From the NCBI RefSeq assembly GCF_000423885.1, contig NZ_AUIV01000034.1:1-29018 (forward strand): a DNA stretch of 29,018 bases. Reading direction: 5' to 3'. Of this stretch, positions 15,740 through 21,809 are shown one piece after another. Under the pieces are notes generated by a model, which searched no databases, was not told the origin of the DNA, and saw only the letters and a list, made by a program, of their open reading frames with translations. Within the stretch, counting starts at the first letter, position 1. Every line of letters starts with the position of its first letter. The position numbers and the translations under genes are program-made. Source of the stretch: Thermomonas fusca DSM 15424. Its GTDB lineage: Bacteria; Pseudomonadota; Gammaproteobacteria; Xanthomonadales; Xanthomonadaceae.

Positions 15740-16887
15740 GGCGCGGTGCCCCGGATCCGTTCGACCACGTGGATGCGGCTGTTGGCGGTCAGTGCTTTCT
15801 CGCTGTACAGCACCACCTGTTCGCCGCCGGCCAAGCCCTTGCGCACCTGCACGTTGCCGTCCAGGTCGCTGCGGCCAAGTGCCAGTGGCGCGAACTCGAG
15901 CTCGCCATTGACCAGCTTCCACACGCCGCGCTGGCCACCCACGGTGCGGATGGTGGCGTTGGGAATGGCGGGCATCGCCGCCTGCGCCGGCAGGCGCACG
16001 GTCACTTCAGCCAGTTCGCCCAGCGGTGGCAGCGGCTTGGGCAGGCTGGCGAACACGATCTTGGCGCGGGCTTCCTCGGTCACCGCGTCGGCCACCGGCT
16101 CGGTGCGCAGCACCGTGCCCGCGTGCGCGCCGTCCGGCCCGGAGCGTAGGGTGATATCGGCGGACAGGCCCGCGGCCAGCCCACCGGCGGCGATCTGGTC
16201 GAAGCGGGCGTCGATCCACAGGCTGGACGGGTCGATGACTTCCACCACCGCCTGCCCTGCCACCAGCGTGGTGCCGGGGTCGGCGTTGCGCGCCACCACC
16301 AGCCCGTCCACCGGCGCCACCAGCGCCAGGTTGCCGCGCTGCGCCTGCACCGCGTCGCGTTCGGCCTGCAGGCGGCGGATGTCGTCGCGCGCGGCGGCCA
16401 GGCCGGCATTGGCCACGTCCAGCTCCTGCCGACGCGCGGAGGCGGTTTCCACGCTGACCAGCTGCTGCTGTGCCAGTTGGCCGTAGCGCTGCGCCTGCGC
16501 CTGCGCGTAACGCTGGCGCGCCTGCGCCTGCAGCAACGCCGCCTGCGCGCTGGCGATGGCGGCCTGCTGCGCGCCGATGCGGTCGTCCAGATCCACCGGC
16601 GCCATCGCGCCCAGCACCTGCCCGGCCTTGACCGCATCGCCCACGTGCACGTCCAGCCGCTGCAGCCGCCCGGCGTAGGTCGGGCCGATTTTGTAGCTGT
16701 AGCGCGCCTGCACGGTGCCGATGCCGTACAGCGCCGGCGCGATGCTGCGCTTGGCCACGCTGATGGTGGTGACTTCGACCGGCGCCAGCGGACCGGAGCG
16801 CACCGCGACCCAGGCAAAAAGCAGCACCAACGGGACGATGGCCGCGACCAGCATCAGCGTGCGGCGGGATATGACGGGCAGGCTCAT
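15736..16887 (-). CDS. HlyD/DevB-type periplasmic adaptor
   Basis: A 383-residue membrane-fusion protein. A single anchor (about 10-28) leads to a barrel-sandwich half-motif with GRLQRLDVHVGDAVKAGQVL (about 73-92), a helical hairpin rich in Ala, Gln and Arg (about 100-195), then APVDGLVVARNADPGTTLVAGQAV as the second lipoyl half and a beta-barrel region. Its ATG overlaps the tetR stop by four bases (16884-16887) and its own stop overlaps the permease start, so the four genes are tightly coupled. It should link the ABC permease to an outer-membrane channel encoded elsewhere. Confidence 0.94.
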   Translation of the reverse strand: MSLPVISRRTLMLVAAIVPLVLLFAWVAVRSGPLAPVEVTTISVAKRSIAPALYGIGTVQARYSYKIGPTYAGRLQRLDVHVGDAVKAGQVLGAMAPVDLDDRIGAQQAAIASAQAALLQAQARQRYAQAQAQRYGQLAQQQLVSVETASARRQELDVANAGLAAARDDIRRLQAERDAVQAQRGNLALVAPVDGLVVARNADPGTTLVAGQAVVEVIDPSSLWIDARFDQIAAGGLAAGLSADITLRSGPDGAHAGTVLRTEPVADAVTEEARAKIVFASLPKPLPPLGELAEVTVRLPAQAAMPAIPNATIRTVGGQRGVWKLVNGELEFAPLALGRSDLDGNVQVRKGLAGGEQVVLYSEKALTANSRIHVVERIRGTAP

Positions 16888-17492
16888 GGCTGGCTCCGGA
16901 TGCCGCGGCGATAGATGGCGAACACGCCGGGCGCATCGCGGCGGATGCGCGCCACGTCGCCGGCGATCAGCGACTGCATCACCAGTCCCTGCACGGTGCC
17001 GATGAACAGGGTGGCGGCGGCGTCCAGGTCCAGCCCGGCATCCAGTTGCTGCCGCGCGATGCCGGCCGCCAGATGCGCGCGCAGGCGCTGCGCATAGCCT
17101 TGGGTGAGGGTCTGCGCCATGCGCTTGGGGAGGGTGTCGCCGGGACGCTGCAGTTCGCCGAACAGCATTCGCGGCACGCCAGGATGGCGGGCGACGAAGC
17201 CGACGTGGGCCATGAACATCGCTTCCAGCGCCGCCAGCGGAGTGGTGGCTGAAGCCGCGGCCTGGTCCAGCTGCGCCAGCAGGCGCTCGCTGACCCAGCC
17301 CATCACCGCCTCGAGGATCGCGTCCTTGTTGGGAAAGTGCCGGAACAGCGCGCCCTGGGTCAGGCCCATGCGCTGGGCGATGGCGGCGGTGGTGATGTCG
17401 CCGGGGTTCTGTTCGGCGGCCAGTTCGACCACGGCTTCCACCGTAGCGGCGCGACGCTCGTCGGCGGGCAGGGGGCGGGGACGCAGGCTCAT
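16884..17492 (-). CDS. TetR/AcrR-family transcriptional regulator of the ABC exporter
   Basis: A 202-residue one-component regulator. The N-terminal helix-turn-helix (about 30-62) reads DITTAAIAQRMGLTQGALFRHFPNKDAI, the classic TetR pattern. The remaining residues form the ligand-binding and dimerisation domain, whose ligand cannot be guessed. It heads the operon and overlaps the adaptor by four bases, so it is transcribed with the exporter. A near-perfect 20-bp palindrome 15 bp before its start is the probable operator, giving autorepression relieved by an exported compound; that is inference. The TetR-adaptor-permease-ATPase order resembles other TetR-controlled ABC exporters. Confidence 0.93.
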   Translation of the reverse strand: MSLRPRPLPADERRAATVEAVVELAAEQNPGDITTAAIAQRMGLTQGALFRHFPNKDAILEAVMGWVSERLLAQLDQAAASATTPLAALEAMFMAHVGFVARHPGVPRMLFGELQRPGDTLPKRMAQTLTQGYAQRLRAHLAAGIARQQLDAGLDLDAAATLFIGTVQGLVMQSLIAGDVARIRRDAPGVFAIYRRGIRSQP

Positions 17493-17506
17493 CGGAGTTC
17501 CGGGCA

Positions 17507-17526
17507 GTGAGTAATCAATTACTCAC
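17507..17526. promoter_or_regulatory. TetR-type operator palindrome upstream of tetR
   Basis: Two 9-bp half-sites, GTGAGTAAT (17507-17515) and ATTACTCAC (17518-17526), are perfectly inverted around a 2-bp centre. It lies 15 bp ahead of the tetR start and is markedly AT-richer than its surroundings. Size, symmetry and place fit an autoregulatory TetR operator. Confidence 0.8.
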
Positions 17527-17598
17527 CATGCTGGGCGCACGCCGTCCGGTTTGCAAGTGGGCAGCCCGCCCTGCAGCGAAAATCCCGACCGCCGGCAC

Positions 17599-17624
17599 AA
17601 AAAAGCCCGACATTCCTGCCGGGC
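17599..17624 (-). terminator. Intrinsic terminator of btuB
   Basis: On the minus strand an 8-bp stem with one mismatch (17605-17612 with 17617-17624, 4-nt loop) is followed by six T (17604-17599). It lies 48 bp past the btuB stop. Confidence 0.85.
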
Positions 17625-17671
17625 CCCCGTCGCATCCCTGCGCGCGTCCTTGCGGTGCCGCCTCCCTCAAC

Positions 17672-19555
17672 TCATTGCGGCTGCCAGCGCAGGCTCAGGG
17701 CGTACTCGCGGCCCGGCTGCACGTACCAGGCGCTGGTTTCGTAGCGCTTGTCGAACAGGTTCACCACGTTGGCCTGCAGCGTCCACGCGCGTGCGAAGCG
17801 CCACGACAGGCGGCCGTCGAGGGTGCCGTAGCCGCCCACCCGCAGGCTGTTGCCGACATCGTCCCAGCGCGCTGCCTCGCCGATGGCGGACACGCCGAAG
17901 CCCCAGTTGCCGAACTCGCGGTCCAGATCCAGGCGCGCGCTGCGGGTGGGGCGGCGTGCCAGGCGCTTGTCATGGCCGAGGCCGGCGCTGGCGTTGCGCG
18001 CGTCCAGCCAACCCAGCTGGCCGCGCAGGTCCCATTCGCCCAGCGTCACGCTGGCGGTCAGCTCCAGGCCGCGGATGCGCGCCTGCTCGACGTTGCCGGG
18101 CTTGCCGGAGTTGGCGTCCCAGGCGATCAGGTCGTCGATGCGGGTGTCGTACGCGTTGGCCTGCACCTGCCAGCCGTCGCCGTTGCGCTGCAGCGACAGC
18201 TCGCTGCTGCGCGACGCCTCGGGACGCAGCAGCGGATTGCTGTAGCCGGGGTAGTACAGCTCGTTGAAGCTGGGCGCCTTGAACGCGGTGCCGTGGCTGG
18301 CGGTGAGGCGCCAGCCCGGGGCGATGTCCATGCCCCAGGCGATGCTGCCGGTGGCGTGCGCACCGAACTGGTCGTTGCGGTCGGTGCGCAGCGACAGCTG
18401 CAGGTCGTGCGCGCCGAAGTCGCCCTGGTACTGGGCGAACACGGCGCGGTTGCCGCGGGCGGCGGCGAACGGGGACCACGGGTCGACGATGTTGGCGCGA
18501 TCACGCAGCCAGTCGAAGCCCGCGCTCAGCAGCTGGCCCTGCGCCACGGTCAGGTCGGCCTGCAGGCTGGCGCTGTCGCGGGTGGTGGTGAAGCGGTTGC
18601 TGAAGGTGCTGCCGAGGCGGTTGTCGGAATCATCGCTGTTGCGGCCCAGGGTCAGCTTCAACTGCACATCCCCGGCCGGGGTCCAGCGCACGCTGCCGCC
18701 GACGGTCTGCTGGACGATGTCGGAGTTGTCCACGTAGTCGCCGTCGTAGTCGTTGTGGCCTTCGGCGCGGGTGGCGCGGGCATCGAACTGCCAGCCATCG
18801 CTGGCGGCGAAGTCGGCGCGCAGGCTGGCGCTGCTGTTGCGGTAACCGTCGCGGTCCAGGTGCGTGCCCGGCACGATGAAGCAGCCGGCGCCGGCCCAGG
18901 TGGCCGGGTCGTAGAAACCGCGGCAGGCGTTGATGCCGTCGGTCTGCTGATGGGCGATATCCACGCCCACGCCGCCGCGCTTGCCGCGCAGGTCGAGGCC
19001 GGCCGAGGCCTCGCGCAGGCCGTGGCTGCCGGCGGCGATGCGCCCGCGACCGCTGATGCCTTCCCGCGCGCCGCGACGGGTGAAGATCTGGATCACCCCG
19101 CCGATGGCATCGGCGCCGTACAGCGAAGAGCGTGGGCCGCGCACGATCTCGATGCGCTCGATCTGCGCCAGAGGCAGGTCCTGCAGCATGGTCAGGCCGG
19201 AGGCCGGCGAACCCACGCGCACGCCGTCGATCAGGAACAGGGTGTGGTCGGATTCGGTGCCGCGCAGGAACAGGGTGGACAGCTTGCCCAGGCCGCCCTG
19301 GTTGACCAGGGTGATGCCGGCGCGGCCGCGCAGCAGCTCCGGCAGCGAGCGCGCGCTGCTGGCGTCGATCTGCGCGCGGTCGATCACTTCCATCGCCGCC
19401 AGCGCGGCGTCGGCGGTGGTGGCGGTGCGGGTGGCGGTGACGACGACCTTGTCGAGATCGGTGGCATCGTCGCCATGCGCCAGTGCCGGGCCGGGTAGCG
19501 CCAGTGCGAGCGCCAGCGGGCTAAGGCGGAAGACGGTATCGCGATGGAACTTCAT
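17672..19555 (-). CDS. btuB: TonB-dependent outer-membrane receptor, BtuB-type vitamin B12 transporter
   Basis: A 627-residue outer-membrane receptor, close to E. coli BtuB in size. It has a signal peptide ending near ALAHG (about residue 27), a TonB box DKVVVTATR (about 35-43), and a plug domain (about 50-160) with LPELLRGRAGI, FLRGTESDHTLFLIDGVRV and IERIEIVRGPRSSLYGADAIGGVI, followed by a 22-strand-type barrel ending in REYALSLRW. Barrel segments such as FKAPSFNELYYPGYSNPLLRPE and VNLFDKRYE are typical of BtuB/cirA-like receptors. The substrate assignment rests on the cobalamin riboswitch in its leader. The start at 19555 is chosen for its signal peptide and GGAG upstream. The last residue is Gln rather than the usual Phe. 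No other B12 uptake gene is adjacent. Confidence 0.93.
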   Translation of the reverse strand: MKFHRDTVFRLSPLALALALPGPALAHGDDATDLDKVVVTATRTATTADAALAAMEVIDRAQIDASSARSLPELLRGRAGITLVNQGGLGKLSTLFLRGTESDHTLFLIDGVRVGSPASGLTMLQDLPLAQIERIEIVRGPRSSLYGADAIGGVIQIFTRRGAREGISGRGRIAAGSHGLREASAGLDLRGKRGGVGVDIAHQQTDGINACRGFYDPATWAGAGCFIVPGTHLDRDGYRNSSASLRADFAASDGWQFDARATRAEGHNDYDGDYVDNSDIVQQTVGGSVRWTPAGDVQLKLTLGRNSDDSDNRLGSTFSNRFTTTRDSASLQADLTVAQGQLLSAGFDWLRDRANIVDPWSPFAAARGNRAVFAQYQGDFGAHDLQLSLRTDRNDQFGAHATGSIAWGMDIAPGWRLTASHGTAFKAPSFNELYYPGYSNPLLRPEASRSSELSLQRNGDGWQVQANAYDTRIDDLIAWDANSGKPGNVEQARIRGLELTASVTLGEWDLRGQLGWLDARNASAGLGHDKRLARRPTRSARLDLDREFGNWGFGVSAIGEAARWDDVGNSLRVGGYGTLDGRLSWRFARAWTLQANVVNLFDKRYETSAWYVQPGREYALSLRWQPQ

Positions 19556-19566
19556 GTTCGTAGGTT

Positions 19567-19590
19567 CTCCGGCGCGCACGCCCGCGCGCC
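19567..19590 (-). promoter_or_regulatory. GC hairpin abutting the btuB ribosome binding site
   Basis: In the btuB leader a perfect 7-bp stem (GGCGCGC/GCGCGCC, 19590-19584 with 19577-19571, 6-nt loop) ends directly beside GGAG (19570-19567), which is 11 bases before the ATG. It could be part of a translation-level expression platform of the riboswitch. No T tract follows, so it is not a terminator. Confidence 0.45.
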
Positions 19591-19692
19591 CTGGGATGGT
19601 GGGCGACGGCAACGGCGGGGGAAACCACGGACACAGGCGGACGCAGGCGCACGCGCGGGCCGCGCGACGCCCTCCGCATCGCCATCAGACAT

Positions 19693-19898
19693 GCCTGTGG
19701 CCGGTCTCCGGGCTCGCGCGCGGCGCATCCATCGCAGGATGCTCCCCTCCGGCGCCTTCCCGTGCGCATGCACAGTGGCCGATGCCGGAGTTGTCGCGCT
19801 TACCGTTGCGGGGGCAGCGCCGGACTGGAGGCGCCTTCGCGCTTCGTCACCGGCTTCCCGTTTCAACCCGCGGAGCATTCCGCAAGGTCACCTCAAGC
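19693..19898 (-). promoter_or_regulatory. Cobalamin (AdoCbl) riboswitch in the btuB leader
   Basis: On the minus strand the class signatures occur in order: ACGGGAAGCCGGTG (near 19861-19848), GCTGCCCCCGCAACGGTAAGCG (19818-19797 region), the B12 box GCCACTG (19779-19773), GGGAAGGCGCCGG, and GAGCCCGGAGACCGGCC (19715-19699). The aptamer ends about 140 nt before the btuB ATG. Cobalamin binding should lower btuB expression. Exact ends are approximate. Confidence 0.95.
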
Positions 19899-19904
19899 GC
19901 GGGC

Positions 19905-19910
19905 ATTGTA
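19905..19910 (-). promoter_or_regulatory. Candidate -10 box for the riboswitch-btuB transcript
   Basis: TACAAT on the minus strand lies just upstream of the aptamer, matching five of six consensus positions and preceded by GGC. No good -35 box sits at normal spacing. A start near 19898 would begin the leader right at the riboswitch. Confidence 0.4.
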
Positions 19911-19942
19911 GCCTGCCGCCGCGGCCGGACCCTTGCCTTGGG

Positions 19943-20314
19943 TCAATCGGCGGAGCCGCCGTGGCGGTCGTCGTCGAACAGCGCGAACGCCGGCGCCGCC
20001 GCTTCCTCATGATGGGTGGTGGTCACCGGCGCCGCGGCGGGCCGTCCGCGCGGCGGCGGCAGCAGCGCGATGGCGGCTTCGGCGGCCTGCACCAGTTCGC
20101 TGCGGCGCGCCTCGGACACTTCCTGCCAATGGCAGTCCAGCAGCGCGCCTTCCAGCGCGTACAGCAGGTTGAGGCTGGGTTTGAAGCCGGCCCGGCGCAC
20201 CTTCATGAAGGCGCCCACCGTGCCCGCCTCGACCAGATCCTCGCGCGTGCGCAACCCGACCTGGCGCAGCCATGCCGCGGACTTGGGGCCGATGTTGCGC
20301 AGCTTCACGTTCAT
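19943..20314 (-). CDS. Standalone TfoX/Sxy C-terminal-domain protein
   Basis: A 123-residue protein matching only the C-terminal domain of TfoX/Sxy: LRNIGPKSAAWLRQVGLRTREDLVEAGTVGAFMKVRRAGFKPSLNLLYALEGALLDCHWQEV is the helix-hairpin-helix-like core (about 5-67), followed by a low-complexity Ala/Pro tail. Full TfoX, about 200 residues, promotes competence through CRP-S promoters and also carries an N-terminal domain that is absent here. Single-domain versions are common in bacteria and their function is not established. Its ATG overlaps the stop of the methionine-sulfoxide reductase gene by four bases, so the two are cotranscribed. The btuB riboswitch begins about 45 bp after its stop. Confidence 0.85.
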   Translation of the reverse strand: MNVKLRNIGPKSAAWLRQVGLRTREDLVEAGTVGAFMKVRRAGFKPSLNLLYALEGALLDCHWQEVSEARRSELVQAAEAAIALLPPPRGRPAAAPVTTTHHEEAAAPAFALFDDDRHGGSAD

Positions 20315-20796
20315 CCAAGCGATTCCAGGTATGCCCGGGCGATCGCTTCCAGGCCATGCTGATCTTCAACGGAAAAGCGCGCGGGGATCGGACTGTCGAT
20401 GTCGAACACGCCCAGCAGCGCATCGCCCTGGTACAGCGGGACCACCAGCTCGGAGCGGCTGGCCGAATCGCAGGCGATGTGGCCGGCGAACGCGTCCACG
20501 TCTTCCACGCGCTGGGTGGTGCGGGTGCTGGCGGCAGCGCCGCACACGCCCTTGGACAGCGGGATGCGCACGCAGGCGGGCAGGCCCTGGAAGGGACCCA
20601 CCACCAGCTCGGTGCCATCGAAGAAATAGAAACCCACCCAGTTGAGGTCGGGCAGCGCGTGGTAGACCAGTGCCGACAGGTTGGCGGCGTTGGCGGTGCG
20701 GTCGCGTTCGCCGTGCAGCAGCGCGCGCGCCTGCTCCAGCAGCTGGGCGTATTGTTCCGGCTTGCTGCCGGTCAGGGTGGTGGCGGTAAAGCTCAT
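20311..20796 (-). CDS. msrC: Free methionine-(R)-sulfoxide reductase (GAF-domain fRMsr)
   Basis: A 161-residue single GAF-domain enzyme that reduces free methionine-R-sulfoxide in the cytoplasm, using thioredoxin. All three family cysteines are present in their usual contexts: PACVRIP, KGVCGAAAS and HIACDSASRSE. Flanking segments NWVGFYFFDG, RVEDVDAF and LLGVFDIDSP also match the family, so it is not just a generic GAF sensor. The start at 20796 is where similarity begins (MSFTATT). No Shine-Dalgarno is visible; a TACACT box (20808-20803) would place the transcript start on the ATG, so a leaderless message is possible. It heads a two-gene operon with the TfoX-C protein and diverges from bioD. 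Confidence 0.93.
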   Translation of the reverse strand: MSFTATTLTGSKPEQYAQLLEQARALLHGERDRTANAANLSALVYHALPDLNWVGFYFFDGTELVVGPFQGLPACVRIPLSKGVCGAAASTRTTQRVEDVDAFAGHIACDSASRSELVVPLYQGDALLGVFDIDSPIPARFSVEDQHGLEAIARAYLESLG

Positions 20797-20820
20797 GCGC
20801 GCAGTGTAGCAACCAGGTCC

Positions 20821-20840
20821 GCTGCGATTACCATCGCAGC
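20821..20840. promoter_or_regulatory. Perfect dyad between msrC and bioD
   Basis: GCTGCGAT (20821-20828) and ATCGCAGC (20833-20840) form a perfect 8-bp inverted repeat around TACC in the 68-bp divergent gap. It could be an operator for either gene or a hairpin in the bioD leader. It does not resemble the BirA or BioR operators I know. Confidence 0.45.
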
Positions 20841-20864
20841 CCACCACGACGGGCGGAGCGCGCG

Positions 20865-21542
20865 ATGTTCTCGATCTACGTGACCGGCACCGACACCGGC
20901 ATCGGCAAGACCCTGGCCAGCTGCTCGCTGCTGCACGTGTTGCGCGGGCACGGCCTGCGCGCGGCGGGAATGAAACCGGTCGCCAGCGGCTGCGAGCGCA
21001 TCGACGGGCAGTGGCGCAACGAGGACGCGCTGGCCCTGCAGGCCGCCGGTGCGCCGGGATTGACTTACGCCGACATCAATCCGTTCGCGCTGGAACATCC
21101 GCTGGCGCCCGAGCTGGCCGCGCGCGATGCCGGGACGGAGGTGCGGCTGACCGCGATCCTCGCCGCGCACGCGCGGCTGGCGACGGAGGTCGATGCCCTG
21201 GTGGTCGAGGGCGTGGGCGGCTGGGCCGCGCCGCTGTCGGCCTCGATGATGCAGGTGGATCTGGTGCGCGCGCTGCGACTGCCGGTGGTGCTGGTGGTCG
21301 GGCTGCGGCTGGGCTGCCTCAACCATGCGCTGCTGAGTGCGCGGGCGATCGTGGACGACGGCGCGCACCTGGCGGGCTGGATCGCCTCGCATGTGGATCC
21401 GGCGATGGCGCGCGTGGAAGACAACATCGCGATGCTGCGCGAACGCCTGCCGGCGCCGTGCTGGGGCGTGCTGCCGCATGCGCCGGGCGTCGATCCGATG
21501 CTGCTGGCAAGGCATTTGCGGGTGCCGGTGCTGGGCACGTAG
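20865..21542 (+). CDS. bioD: ATP-dependent dethiobiotin synthetase
   Basis: BioD closes the ureido ring of dethiobiotin from diaminopelargonic acid, CO2 and ATP, the penultimate step of biotin synthesis. The 225-residue length is normal. The P-loop VTGTDTGIGKT (about 6-16), MKPVASGC (about 36-43), the EGVGGWAAPLS segment (about 115-125) and VVLVVGLRLGCLNHALLS are typical of the family. CGGAG lies about 7 bases before the ATG. It stands alone, not in a bio operon, as is usual for bioD in Xanthomonadaceae. A foldback repeat follows its stop. Confidence 0.96.
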   Translation: MFSIYVTGTDTGIGKTLASCSLLHVLRGHGLRAAGMKPVASGCERIDGQWRNEDALALQAAGAPGLTYADINPFALEHPLAPELAARDAGTEVRLTAILAAHARLATEVDALVVEGVGGWAAPLSASMMQVDLVRALRLPVVLVVGLRLGCLNHALLSARAIVDDGAHLAGWIASHVDPAMARVEDNIAMLRERLPAPCWGVLPHAPGVDPMLLARHLRVPVLGT

Positions 21543-21572
21543 GCCGGTTGGGGCGAGCGGGTCTTCCCGCAT

Positions 21573-21683
21573 GCGCCGCTGTGCCGGGCAGCAGGTTCGC
21601 CGCTCAGGCTTCGCGTCCGGCTGCGATTCGCGGCCGCAGGCCATCCATGGCCTGCTCGAACCTGCCGCCCGGCACAGCGGCGC
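21573..21683. repeat. MITE-like foldback element with 27-bp inverted arms
   Basis: Arms at 21573-21599 and 21657-21683 are inverted repeats of 27 bp with a single mismatch. The 57-nt centre holds two smaller hairpins: CGGCTGCG/CGCGGCCG (one wobble) and a perfect 9-bp GCAGGCCAT/ATGGCCTGC around CC (21636-21655). There is no coding content. Size and nested symmetry suit a palindromic intergenic repeat of the REP/MITE kind. Only one copy is seen in the window, so repeat status is inferred. Confidence 0.65.
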
Positions 21684-21757
21684 TCCAGAATTTTTCGCAG
21701 CCGTGACAAAGTGCTTCGCCACGCGCGATATCAGCCAATGCGGCTGCGTGCACCCAC

Positions 21758-21786
21758 AAAAAAACGCCCGGGTTTCCCCGGGCGTT
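21758..21786 (-). terminator. Intrinsic terminator of the RND efflux operon
   Basis: A perfect 10-bp stem (21763-21772 with 21777-21786, loop of 4) followed on the minus strand by seven T (21764-21758). It lies 23 bp past the permease stop. Confidence 0.93.
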
Positions 21787-21809
21787 TGCATTGCATCAGC
21801 CGGCGGCCA

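Noticed and set aside
17507..19498. A 663-residue plus-strand frame opposite btuB
   Set aside because: Low-complexity Ala/Gly/Val translation that mirrors a complete BtuB-type receptor; no start region or family motif.
20311..20796. Generic GAF-domain signalling protein
   Set aside because: The three cysteines and surrounding segments match free methionine-(R)-sulfoxide reductase in detail.
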